NCBI RefSeq assembly: GCF_001399755.1
Contig: NZ_LJCP01000010.1
Location: 186,001-250,000, forward strand
Reading direction: 5' to 3'
DNA from: Thiohalorhabdus denitrificans
GTDB lineage: Bacteria > Pseudomonadota > Gammaproteobacteria > Thiohalorhabdales > Thiohalorhabdaceae
Length of the DNA stretch: 64,000 bases
Shown here piece after piece: positions 17,044 through 24,322 of this stretch (its first letter is position 1; every line of letters begins with the position of its first letter). The position numbers and the translations under genes were made by a program. Below the pieces are notes generated by a model, which worked only from the letters and a program-made list of their open reading frames with translations, ran no database searches and was not told the DNA's origin.

Positions 17044-18150
17044 ATGCCCGTTTTTCAACCGCGTCTGCCCGCCAGTAGGGGGTGGGCTTGGCTAGGCTTT
17101 GCCTTGTTCCTGGTTATGGGGAACGTGGGCATGGCGGATCCGTTATTGGGCTCCCCGGAGCCGTCCCCATCGGCCTGCCCCTGGTGGGCGGCAGTGGAGA
17201 CCGAAGGACAGTCCCAGGATCCCGATGGGGTAGGGGAGGAAAGCCCCGAGGGCGGGGAGAAGAATCAGCTGGCCAATGCGCTGGATAACACCCATGCCTC
17301 CATCACCCGGGGCCTGGAGTACACCGTGCGGCAAGTGGACGCCTTTTTCGCCAACGAGCGCGTCTTCGAGGAGGCAACCGACAGCTATCTGCAGATGGAA
17401 GGTTCCGCGGTCTGGAGCAAGCGGGGAGGTACCCGGTTCGGGGGGGACATCAAGGCCCGTGCCGAGCTGCCGCGCCTGGAGAGAAAATGGGCCTTGCTCT
17501 TCGAGTCCGACGGGGAAACCACCAGCGGGGAGGATCGGGACGGGGTGCAGAGACGCCCGAAGGAGGTGGTGGAGCAGAACGATTACTTCCTTTCCGTTCA
17601 GCGCCGTCTCAACGGGGATTCCGAGTGGGATATCCGTCCCTCGGCCGGGGTCAAGGTGAAGTACCCCCCGGATCCCTTTGCCCGTCTCCGGGTCTATCGA
17701 TACTTCGATATGGGGGCCTGGCTCGGCCGGGCCTCGGGAGACACCTCCTGGTTCGTCTCCGATGGCTTCGGCGCCGGGGTCCAGTGGGACCTGGATCGTG
17801 CCCTGGGCCGCACCATGATGTTCCGGGCCACAACCTCCTTCGGGTGGCAGGAGAAGAACGATTATTACAAAGGGCAGCAGAAGCTCACCCTGTTTCATGA
17901 CCTAAGCGACCATGACGCCTTCGCCTACGAGGGGGGCATGGTCTTTACGGACGAGGAATCCTGGGCCGCAACCGAGTATTTCGTTCGGGCCGATTACCGG
18001 CGGGAGCTGACCCGGAGGTGGCTCTACCTGGACATTACCCCGGAGGTGTCCTTTCCGCGCTCCCGGGGATTCCGGGAGGAACGGTCCCTGACGGTCACCC
18101 TGGGCGTCATCTTCGGGCGGGAGTACCTACGGCGGTCGGAGGGGAGGTAG
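17044..18150 (+). CDS. Exported protein, probable outer-membrane beta-barrel, unknown function
   Basis: I do not recognise the family. The ATG at 17044 gives 368 residues starting with a signal peptide (hydrophobic WLGFALFLVMGNVGMA). An upstream ATG at 17017 is an alternative. An acidic linker with one Cys (about 45-85) is followed by alternating polar/aromatic strands: KARAELPRLERKWALLFES, YFLSVQRRLN, VKVKYPPDPFARLRVYRYFD, WLYLDITPEVSFPRSRG and a terminal LTVTLGVIFGREY. Such amphipathic strands suggest a transmembrane barrel of roughly twelve strands. It may belong to the exopolysaccharide export machinery next door, but that is only positional. Confidence 0.6.
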   Translation: MPVFQPRLPASRGWAWLGFALFLVMGNVGMADPLLGSPEPSPSACPWWAAVETEGQSQDPDGVGEESPEGGEKNQLANALDNTHASITRGLEYTVRQVDAFFANERVFEEATDSYLQMEGSAVWSKRGGTRFGGDIKARAELPRLERKWALLFESDGETTSGEDRDGVQRRPKEVVEQNDYFLSVQRRLNGDSEWDIRPSAGVKVKYPPDPFARLRVYRYFDMGAWLGRASGDTSWFVSDGFGAGVQWDLDRALGRTMMFRATTSFGWQEKNDYYKGQQKLTLFHDLSDHDAFAYEGGMVFTDEESWAATEYFVRADYRRELTRRWLYLDITPEVSFPRSRGFREERSLTVTLGVIFGREYLRRSEGR

Positions 18151-18235
18151 GCGCCTTGCGGTCCCCGGAAGGGGAAGAAGGGTTAATTCCTTTTCGGTGC
18201 AAGCCCATTCGGGGGGAGCAGCACCCCCGGACCGG

Positions 18236-18739
18236 TCAGGCTCGACGGGCCTGCAATTCCCGCAGGGCCGACACCAGTTCCCCGCCGTGGCCCGTGGGCT
18301 TTACCCGGTTATAGATCCGGGCAACCCGCCCCTCCGGATCGATGAGAAAGGTTCGGCGCTTGGGGAAACGTATGGGGCCGAGGGCGAACAGGGCACCGTA
18401 GGTCGCGGACACCTCTCCATCCCGGTCGGCGAGAAGGGGGAAGGACAGGCCATGCCGACCGGCGAAGGCCGCGTGGCGTTCCGGAGGATCCATGCTCACC
18501 CCCAGAATTTGTGCCCCCAGCTCCTGCAGCGGGTCCCCAGCATCCCTCAGGCTGCAGGCTTCCCGGGTGCAGCCCGGGGTGTTGTCCCGGGGATAGAAGT
18601 ACAGCACTACCCAGCGGCCCCGAAATTCCTGAAGGCTCCGGGGCTGGCCGTCCTGGTCCGGGAGCCGGAAGTCGGGCGCGGCTTCCCCTTCGGCGGGCGG
18701 GTGGGAGCGGGAAGTATGAGGGGCCTTGAACGGGTTCAT
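18236..18739 (-). CDS. bcp: Peroxiredoxin, Bcp/PrxQ type
   Basis: Thiol peroxidase of 167 residues that reduces hydrogen peroxide and organic peroxides. The motif NTPGCTREACSLRD carries the peroxidatic cysteine C57 and the resolving cysteine C62, the arrangement of the atypical two-cysteine PrxQ/Bcp group. YFYPRD and the arginine region FPKRRTFLID complete the fold. The preceding gene on the same strand (the small zinc-ribbon protein) ends 71 bases upstream. Confidence 0.92.
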   Translation of the reverse strand: MNPFKAPHTSRSHPPAEGEAAPDFRLPDQDGQPRSLQEFRGRWVVLYFYPRDNTPGCTREACSLRDAGDPLQELGAQILGVSMDPPERHAAFAGRHGLSFPLLADRDGEVSATYGALFALGPIRFPKRRTFLIDPEGRVARIYNRVKPTGHGGELVSALRELQARRA

Positions 18740-18810
18740 GGGGCCACCTTACAAGATGGCTGGGGCCTGGGCCATCGTAGGCTTCGAGAGCCAAACATCT
18801 TCCTGGCCGA

Positions 18811-19089
18811 TCAGCTGTCCACGGGCTCGACCACGATTCCTCCCATGCGGGCCTCGTCGGCCCAGCACCGGGTGGAGCCGATGTAGCAGGTGTGTCCTGG
18901 GGCATCCGCCCCGGTATCGCGGTAGACGGCTTGGAAACCGCCGGTCGGGGACACGTTGGCGAAGCCCAGGGGCCTTCCTCGCTCGTCCGTGGCTTTTTCG
19001 ACGCAGGCTTCACAGATGTGATTCGGGTACCTGCTGGAAGCCGGTAACGGCGTCCCGCAGATCGGGCATTCATGGTCCAGCTCGGACAT
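18811..19089 (-). CDS. Small cysteine-rich protein with zinc ribbon
   Basis: A 92-residue protein of unknown function. Two pairs, CPICG (8-12) and CEAC, form a likely treble-clef or ribbon zinc site. They are followed by a conserved-looking block with GGFQAVYRDTG, CYIGSTRCWADEARMGG and an IVVEP tail. I recall similar unnamed bacterial and eukaryotic proteins with the C-Y-I...EAR-x-GG pattern, but no function. The peroxiredoxin gene follows on the same strand. Confidence 0.7.
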   Translation of the reverse strand: MSELDHECPICGTPLPASSRYPNHICEACVEKATDERGRPLGFANVSPTGGFQAVYRDTGADAPGHTCYIGSTRCWADEARMGGIVVEPVDS

Positions 19090-19334
19090 CGGTCTCTCCG
19101 GGGGTTTTGGAGGCTGCCGGCGGGTGCCGTGTTAGCGCAGGATGATGCTTTCGCTCTCCCCGGGTACGGAGCCCGTCCGGGGGCGTGCGAACGGAGTGGG
19201 TTTCCTTCCGTATCTGGCGCGGAACCAGGAGCTCTCTGTTCTTCCCCTCCGTACGAGACCGTGAGGGGCTCCGTTACGATCCTCTTACCCTTCCGGGGGT
19301 GTGACAAGAGGGTGACAGGGCGGGAAAACGAAAG

Positions 19335-19367
19335 AAAAAGGGCTTGCGGCGATAACCGCAAGCCCTT
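19335..19367 (-). terminator. Rho-independent terminator of tRNA-Ala
   Basis: AAGGGCTTGCGG pairs with CCGCAAGCCCTT (12 base pairs, six-base loop). Read on the minus strand, the stem is followed by a run of T residues. It lies 20 bases downstream of the tRNA 3' end. Confidence 0.85.
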
Positions 19368-19386
19368 GATTCGGCGGGTTTTCGAA

Positions 19387-19462
19387 TGGTGGAGCCGTGG
19401 GGAGTCGAACCCCAGACCTCCAGAGTGCGATTCTGGCGCTCTCCCAACTGAGCTACGGCCCC
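19387..19462 (-). tRNA. tRNA-Ala (anticodon CGC)
   Basis: A complete 76-base cloverleaf on the minus strand with encoded CCA. The acceptor stem GGGGCCG/CGGCTCC contains the G3-U70 pair that marks alanine tRNA. The anticodon stem CCAGA/TCTGG encloses ATCGCAC, giving anticodon CGC for codon GCG. The T-arm has GGTTCGACTCC. In GC-rich genomes this isoacceptor is often a separate gene. Confidence 0.96.
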
Positions 19463-19494
19463 GCGGCGGGCGAAAGCCCGCTCAGGAGCCCGAT

Positions 19495-19523
19495 ACTCTA
19501 ACGGAAGTGCCGGCCCCCTGCAA
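19495..19523 (-). promoter_or_regulatory. Possible promoter of tRNA-Ala
   Basis: On the minus strand TTGCAG (19518-19523) and TAGAGT (19495-19500) are 17 bases apart, at a distance suitable for a short leader before the tRNA. The match to sigma-70 consensus is partial. A GCGGGC-TTTC-GCCCGC hairpin lies between the promoter and the mature tRNA end. Confidence 0.35.
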
Positions 19524-19534
19524 GCTGCGGATGT

Positions 19535-20077
19535 CTATGCCTGCACCTGCGGACGCAGCCCGATGAGCGCGGCGATGCCGGCGATCAACAGGCCCGCGAG
19601 GAGGGCGATGGGCCCGATGCCGGTGCCGAGCACGGTCATGGCCCAGCCCTGGTCGAAGATGACGCCCAGGTAGAGCATCCCGGAGTGGAAGACCGCCGCG
19701 ATGAGGAAGAGCCAGCTGATCACCTGCTTGAGCACCGATGGCACCGCCAGGAACATCAGCAGGATGCCGATGACGATGTTGGCCATGGACTCCAGGTTGC
19801 CGTGGGCATGGGGGCCGCCCTTGATGGCGTTAACATTTTCCTCCTCAACGTTGAGGAGGTTGTTCAGGGCCATGAGGGCCTCGCCGGTTACGACGGCGGG
19901 CTCTTCGGCCATCATGAACTGGCTCTGGATCTGCTGCTCCAGTTCGGAGAACTTTTCCGATTTCTCGGCCGTGGCCTCGGCCACGGGTCCCGCCATGTTG
20001 CTGCTCATGAGCAGGCCGAGGGCGGCGGTGGCGACAAAATAGATCAGCCCGAATACGATATTCTTCTTGCCTTCCAT
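19535..20077 (-). CDS. Membrane protein of unknown function paired with cytochrome b
   Basis: A 180-residue protein I do not recognise. It has an N-terminal membrane segment (IVFGLIYFVATAALGLLM), a polar, acidic middle of about 70 residues outside the bilayer, then three hydrophobic segments in the second half. The middle contains a histidine pair in GGPHAHGN. The start codon overlaps the stop of the cytochrome b gene by one base (TGATG), implying coupled translation and probably a shared complex. No cysteine or CxxCH haem motif is present. It may be a partner or quinone-site subunit for the cytochrome. Confidence 0.72.
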   Translation of the reverse strand: MEGKKNIVFGLIYFVATAALGLLMSSNMAGPVAEATAEKSEKFSELEQQIQSQFMMAEEPAVVTGEALMALNNLLNVEEENVNAIKGGPHAHGNLESMANIVIGILLMFLAVPSVLKQVISWLFLIAAVFHSGMLYLGVIFDQGWAMTVLGTGIGPIALLAGLLIAGIAALIGLRPQVQA

Positions 20078-20730
20078 CAGCGGATCTCCTCCTCTTGCTG
20101 GGCTTCGGGGTGCTGCTCGAGCTCTTCAGCGGTGAAATGCTTCCGGCCGTGGATCATGGCGGAGACCAGGGAGCGGCCCTCCGTCAGCTCATGCAGGGCC
20201 ACCATGGCCAGGTGCAGGATCACGAAGGCCAGGATGATCCAGAAACCGATCTCATGGATCTCCTCCCAGGCCTCGCCGAGCTCGACGGAGCTGGTGAACA
20301 TGGTGGCCCCGGTGACCACCTGGCTGATCCCCACCACCAGGAAGGCGGCGTAGGCCAGACCCGCCAGGGGGTTGTGGGCCCGATAGAAGGGGGCGGTGCC
20401 TCGGAAACCGCGGAGGTAATGCCGTGCGGTGGCGGTTACGGCGCCCCACTGCGCGGCGGTGTGTGGGAGAACGTCCCGCCACGAGCCGCTGCCGGGGGCG
20501 AGAAACAGCCACAGGATGCGCGCGAGGAGGCCCGCCCCGAAGATGTAGCCGACCGTGGCGTGGATGGTTACCAGGCTCTCTTCCCCGCCTTCGGAGAGCC
20601 CCAGGGAATCCTCGGCCAGGATCACGCCGCCCAAGGCGAACTGGATCAGCACTGCGATGGCGATCCACCAATGGAGGATGCGGAGAACCGGATCCCACAC
20701 GCGGCGCCCGTACAGCGGGGTATCTTCCAT
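20077..20730 (-). CDS. Cytochrome b561/Ni-Fe-hydrogenase-type di-haem membrane protein
   Basis: A 217-residue, four-helix membrane cytochrome. Likely haem ligands are H20 (RILHWW), H57 (TIHATVGY), H159 (IHEIGFW) and H173 (ILHLAM), as in cytochrome b561/hydrogenase cytochrome b subunits. The ATG at 20730 is supported by AGGAG six bases upstream; longer frames starting near 20877 would overlap the divergent gene. Such proteins pass electrons between quinol and a periplasmic partner. No hydrogenase or cytochrome c gene is adjacent; the only partner is the unknown membrane protein translated with it. Confidence 0.85.
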   Translation of the reverse strand: MEDTPLYGRRVWDPVLRILHWWIAIAVLIQFALGGVILAEDSLGLSEGGEESLVTIHATVGYIFGAGLLARILWLFLAPGSGSWRDVLPHTAAQWGAVTATARHYLRGFRGTAPFYRAHNPLAGLAYAAFLVVGISQVVTGATMFTSSVELGEAWEEIHEIGFWIILAFVILHLAMVALHELTEGRSLVSAMIHGRKHFTAEELEQHPEAQQEEEIR

Positions 20731-20787
20731 TGGAACTCCTTGAGACGGGAAGGGAAATCGATTCAGCGAGTATACGCAGAAGGAGTC

Positions 20788-20811
20788 CTGGATTGTCCAG
20801 ACAATCTGGAC
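20788..20811. promoter_or_regulatory. Composite palindromic operator between cytochrome b and hpnD
   Basis: Overlapping inverted repeats: CTGGA-TTG-TCCAG (20788-20800), ATTGTC-CA-GACAAT (20792-20805) and GTCCAGA-CAA-TCTGGAC (20795-20811). Three half-sites alternate in orientation within 24 bases. The site is centred 60-75 bases from both divergent start codons, where a repressor could control both genes. The TTGTC-NN-GACAA core resembles GntR/FadR-type operators, but the regulator is unknown. Confidence 0.5.
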
Positions 20812-20875
20812 GGCGGGGGGGAGGAGGGCTACCATTGCCGCCATTTCCACCCGCCCCACGGCAGCGCAGCGCCCC

Positions 20876-21739
20876 ATGAGCCCCCACGAATATTGCGCCG
20901 AGAAGGCCGCCTCAAGCGGCTCCAGCTTTTATTACGCCTTCAAGTTCCTGGCCCCCCGGAAGCGTGAGGCCATCCAGGCCCTGTACGCCTTCTGTCGGGA
21001 GGTGGACGACGCGGTGGACAATGTCTCCGATCCCGCCGCGGCCACGGCCCGTCTGGCCTTCTGGCGGGGCGAGGTTGAGGAGGTGTTCGGCGGGCGGCCC
21101 CAGCATCCGGTGGGCCAGGCCCTTGCCGAGGCGTCGCAGCACTTCAACCTGGAGAAGGCCTATTTCCACGAGATCATCGACGGGGTGGAGATGGACCTCA
21201 CCACCCAGCGGTACGAGTCCTTCTCCGACCTCCAGCTCTATTGCTACCGGGTGGCGTCGGTTGTGGGCCTGCTGTCCATCGAGATCTTCGGCTATAAGAA
21301 TCGGGCGACGCGCCGGTACGCCCACAAGCTTGGGCTTGCCTTCCAGCTCACCAATATCCTGCGGGACGTGGGTGAGGACGCCGGGCGCGGCCGCATCTAT
21401 CTGCCCCAAGAGGACTTGCGGGCCCATGGGGTGGCGGAGAGCGACATCCTTGCCGGGAGGCCTTCCGAGGCGTTCTCCCGCCTCATGGAATTCGAGGGCC
21501 AGAGGGCCCGGGACTTCTACCGCCAGGCCCTGGAGGAGCTCCCGGAGGAGGACCGCTACAACCAGCTGCCCGGGTTGATCATGGCGGCCATCTACCGCCA
21601 GACCCTCCAGGAAGTGCTAAACGCCGAGCAGAGCGTACTGAGCCATGAGATCCGGCTGACGCCGCTGCGCAAGTTCTGGATCGCCTGGAAAACCTATCGA
21701 CGGGAGCGCAAGCGGGCCAAGCGCGCTGCCAAGCAATGA
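20876..21739 (+). CDS. hpnD: Presqualene diphosphate synthase HpnD
   Basis: Squalene/phytoene synthase family, 287 residues. The first aspartate-rich motif is REVDDAVDNV (D44, D45, D48) and the second is NILRDVGEDAGRGRIYLP, which together bind the two farnesyl diphosphates through magnesium. The RGRIYLP and length match HpnD, which makes presqualene diphosphate in the HpnCDE route to squalene and hopanoids. hpnC, hpnE and shc are not in the window. The start at 20876 is the first Met before the conserved region. The stop overlaps the SDR start by four bases (ATGA). Confidence 0.87.
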   Translation: MSPHEYCAEKAASSGSSFYYAFKFLAPRKREAIQALYAFCREVDDAVDNVSDPAAATARLAFWRGEVEEVFGGRPQHPVGQALAEASQHFNLEKAYFHEIIDGVEMDLTTQRYESFSDLQLYCYRVASVVGLLSIEIFGYKNRATRRYAHKLGLAFQLTNILRDVGEDAGRGRIYLPQEDLRAHGVAESDILAGRPSEAFSRLMEFEGQRARDFYRQALEELPEEDRYNQLPGLIMAAIYRQTLQEVLNAEQSVLSHEIRLTPLRKFWIAWKTYRRERKRAKRAAKQ

Positions 21740-22515
21740 ACGGTCAGGAGGACGAAGTGGCAGGGGAGACAGGAACGCCATCCGCGCCGGCCCTGGAGGG
21801 TCGGGTTTACCTGGTTACCGGGGCGGGCGCCGGGGTGGGGCGGGCTGTGAGCCTGGCCTTCGCCGCCGCCGGGGCCACCGTGGTCCTGCTGGACAAGGAG
21901 GTGTCCCGGCTGGAGGCCCTCTACGACGAGATCGAGCAGCAGGGCCATCCCCAACCGGCCATCTTCGCCGTGGACCTGGCCGGGGCCCAGCCCGAGGACT
22001 ACGCCCGCCTGGCGGATACCATCGAGGAAGAGCTGGGCCGGCTGGACGGTGTGGTACACGCCGCGGCCATCCTGGGCGCCCTGACCCCGCTGGAGCAGTT
22101 CTCCCCCGAAACCTGGGAGAAGGTTCTGCGGGTGAACCTGACCGCGCCCTTCCTGCTCACCCAGCCCCTGCTACGCCTCCTCCGGCAGGCCGAGGATCCC
22201 ACGGTGACCCTCGTCAGCGATGAGGTGGGTGGGAAGCCCAGGGCCTACTGGGGGGCCTATGGCGTCTCGAAGGTGGGGCTCGAAGGGCTGGCCCGCATGC
22301 TGGGAGAGGAGACGGAGCAGGCCGGCGTCCGCGTCAACGTTGTGGAGCCGGGCGCAGTCCGTACCGCCCTGCAGGAGGAGGCCTACCCCGCCGTCGATCC
22401 GGCCCAATGGCGGGATCCCGCCGACTTGGCCCCCTTGTTTCTGGAGCTGGCGGCCCCAACCGAGACGCCCCGTCGGGGAGAGCGCGTGGGTCCGGATGAT
22501 CCCCTAGCCGGGTAA
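21736..22515 (+). CDS. Short-chain dehydrogenase, YciK-like
   Basis: Classical NAD(P)-dependent SDR, 259 residues. The cofactor motif TGAGAGVG lies near residue 29, HAAAILG replaces the usual NAG region, and the catalytic pair is in WGAYGVSKVGLEG (Y-x-x-x-K). The serine lies in LVSDEVGG. The sequence resembles E. coli YciK, an SDR of unknown substrate. The overlap with hpnD makes the two a transcriptional unit. A role in isoprenoid metabolism is possible, but YciK proteins are usually found in other contexts. Confidence 0.83.
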   Translation: MNGQEDEVAGETGTPSAPALEGRVYLVTGAGAGVGRAVSLAFAAAGATVVLLDKEVSRLEALYDEIEQQGHPQPAIFAVDLAGAQPEDYARLADTIEEELGRLDGVVHAAAILGALTPLEQFSPETWEKVLRVNLTAPFLLTQPLLRLLRQAEDPTVTLVSDEVGGKPRAYWGAYGVSKVGLEGLARMLGEETEQAGVRVNVVEPGAVRTALQEEAYPAVDPAQWRDPADLAPLFLELAAPTETPRRGERVGPDDPLAG

Positions 22516-22537
22516 GCCCGTAAGTGGTTTGCCTACC

Positions 22538-22562
22538 AGGCCGGCGCCTTTCGCGCCGGCCT
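22538..22562 (+). terminator. Hairpin terminator after the SDR gene
   Basis: AGGCCGGCGC pairs with GCGCCGGCCT (10 base pairs, five-base loop), followed by TCGTAATTTTC. The T content of the tail is modest, but the position 22 bases after the stop suits intrinsic termination of the hpnD-SDR transcript. Confidence 0.65.
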
Positions 22563-22976
22563 TCGTAATTTTCAAACCCGCCTTTATGCCCTCTGCGCGC
22601 GTAATCTTTCTGCCCCACCGGCATGAACGACTACACCGCGCGCCGTGCCAAACCGGCCACCGTGGCCTCCCCCCTGTCCAGTTTGGCCCAGGTTCCCGGG
22701 AGGGGGGAGAGGGATGTTCCCCATATGGTACGGCGTTAGATATGGTATGGGGATTGCAGAAAGGGACCCGTCTCCGGATGGGGACGGTGCCGGTCTCCCG
22801 TACGGTCCGGCCCTGCGGGCGGCTACCGCGGGGTCCCTGCTGCATTGCCGGCATCGGCGGCATTCCCGACCAGGGTCGGGTGGGGAATGCCGACGGGCAC
22901 ACCGGACGCAGCCGTTATCGAAGAGCCCTGGTCGGGCGGGTTCGAAAACCCAACGGATGGTTTTGAGGTAAAAGCA
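22563..22976 (+). other. Long untranslated leader upstream of the YeeE/YedE gene
   Basis: A 414-base region without a supported gene. An in-frame extension of the transporter from 22845 is open, but it has no ribosome binding site and would add a soluble stretch before the first membrane helix. At 22858-22892 CGGCATTCCC pairs with GGGAATGCCG, enclosing a smaller GAC/GTC stem: a strong hairpin 85 bases before the start. It may be a regulatory leader structure. AT-rich TATGG repeats at about 22722-22748 may contain the promoter. Confidence 0.4.
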
Positions 22977-24230
22977 ATGGATCTCACCCTAACCCAAGAA
23001 ATCCTCCTCTGGGGGTTCCTGGTGGCCGTAGTGATGGGCGCGGTCGCCAACAAGACCAACTTCTGCACCATGGGTGCGGTGTCGGACTGGGTAAACATCC
23101 AGGACACCGGCCGCATGCGCTCCTGGATCTTCGCCATGGCCGTCGCCATGGCCGGCGTCATGCTGATGGGCGTAACCGGGGTCATGGACCCCGCCATTAC
23201 GGCGATCGGCTCCGGGCAGGCCGACCCGTTCACCGGCCTGAGCACCTTCCCGCCGTACCGGAACGGCAACTTCGTCTGGCTGGGCCACCTCGTGGGCGGC
23301 CTGCTGTTCGGCATCGGCATGACCCTGGGCAGCGGCTGCGGCAACAAGACGCTGGTCCGCATCGGCGGGGGTAACTTCAAGTCGGTGGTGGTGCTGGTGT
23401 TCATCGCCCTGGGCGCCTACCTGATGATGTTCCACGCCCCCACCCAGCGGATCCTGCAGGTGCCGATGAGCTCCGTGGCCGTGGACCTGCAAGGCCTCGG
23501 CGCCACCGACCAGTCCCTGGGCGGCATCCTCGGTCCCATCCTGGGCGCCTCCGCGAGCACCATGAATTACGTGCTGGGTACCATCCTGGTCATCGCCCTC
23601 CTGGCCTTCGCCTTCAAATCCCAGGATTTCCGCGGTCGCTTCAACAACATCCTGGGCGGTGGGGTGATTGGCCTGGGCGTCGTGGCCGCCTGGTACGTGA
23701 CCGCCGGCCCCAAGGGCCAGGAGTGGATGGGCGAGCTGGCCATGGCCTCCGACAAGCCCGTGCAGCACGCCTCGGCCCAGTCCTACACCTTCATCTCCCC
23801 CGCGGGGGACTTGGCCCGCTGGGTGACCGAAGGCTTCGGCTCGAGCCTCCTGAGCTTCGGCCTCATGGCCCTGGCCGGCGTGATCGTGGGCTCGCTGCTG
23901 TGGTCCCTGGTGAGCCGCACCTTCCGCTTCGAGTGGTTCGCCTCCTGGAAGGACGCCGGCAGCCACATCATTGGCGGCCTGCTGATGGGCATCGGCGGCG
24001 TGATGGGCATGGGCTGCACTATCGGGCAGGGCGTGACGGGCGTTTCCACCCTGGCCCTGGGCAGCTTCCTGACCTTCGCCGCCATCGTGGTGGGCGCCGC
24101 CCTGACCATGAAGATCCAGTTCTACAAGATGGTCTACGAAGACGAGGCCACCTTCGGCAAGGCCCTGATCGCCGGCCTCGCCGACATGAAGCTGCTGCCC
24201 AACGGCATGCGCTCCCTGGAGCAGGTGTGA
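22977..24230 (+). CDS. YeeE/YedE-family sulfur-compound transporter
   Basis: A 417-residue inner-membrane protein with about ten membrane segments in two inverted repeats. Conserved cysteines expected for the thiosulfate channel TsuA family are present: C30 in NKTNFCTMG, C121 in LGSGCGNKTL and C347 in GMGCTIGQGVTG. In TsuA these residues relay thiosulfate across the membrane. The full-length two-repeat form is seen here, not the split YeeE/YedE pair. The ATG at 22977 has GAGG nine bases upstream. A strong terminator follows. Likely cargo is thiosulfate or another sulfane-sulfur compound. Confidence 0.87.
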   Translation: MDLTLTQEILLWGFLVAVVMGAVANKTNFCTMGAVSDWVNIQDTGRMRSWIFAMAVAMAGVMLMGVTGVMDPAITAIGSGQADPFTGLSTFPPYRNGNFVWLGHLVGGLLFGIGMTLGSGCGNKTLVRIGGGNFKSVVVLVFIALGAYLMMFHAPTQRILQVPMSSVAVDLQGLGATDQSLGGILGPILGASASTMNYVLGTILVIALLAFAFKSQDFRGRFNNILGGGVIGLGVVAAWYVTAGPKGQEWMGELAMASDKPVQHASAQSYTFISPAGDLARWVTEGFGSSLLSFGLMALAGVIVGSLLWSLVSRTFRFEWFASWKDAGSHIIGGLLMGIGGVMGMGCTIGQGVTGVSTLALGSFLTFAAIVVGAALTMKIQFYKMVYEDEATFGKALIAGLADMKLLPNGMRSLEQV

Positions 24231-24286
24231 GGAGCGTCGCCACGCTTAGGCATCCTTTCTAGAAGCTCTAGTAGGTTGCTCGTGCC

Positions 24287-24313
24287 AGCCCCCGCCTTGC
24301 GGGGGCTTTTTTT
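24287..24313 (+). terminator. Rho-independent terminator of the YeeE/YedE gene
   Basis: AGCCCCCGC pairs with GCGGGGGCT around CTT, followed by seven T residues. It lies 56 bases after the transporter stop and just before the convergent egtB end. Confidence 0.92.
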
Positions 24314-24322
24314 GTCGGGGGC

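Noticed and set aside
1-18150. Search for PEP-CTERM sorting tails in the exopolysaccharide locus
   Set aside because: None of the exported proteins ends with a P-E-P motif, hydrophobic helix and basic tail; exosortase substrates must lie elsewhere.
19072-19566. Open frame across tRNA-Ala encoding a peptide with GESNPRPPECDSGALPTE
   Set aside because: It is a translation of the tRNA-Ala antisense strand, a well-known annotation artefact, and not a protein.
22845-22976. N-terminal extension of the YeeE/YedE transporter by 44 codons
   Set aside because: No ribosome site, crosses a strong hairpin, and adds a hydrophilic stretch before the family's usual N terminus; ATG 22977 has GAGG.
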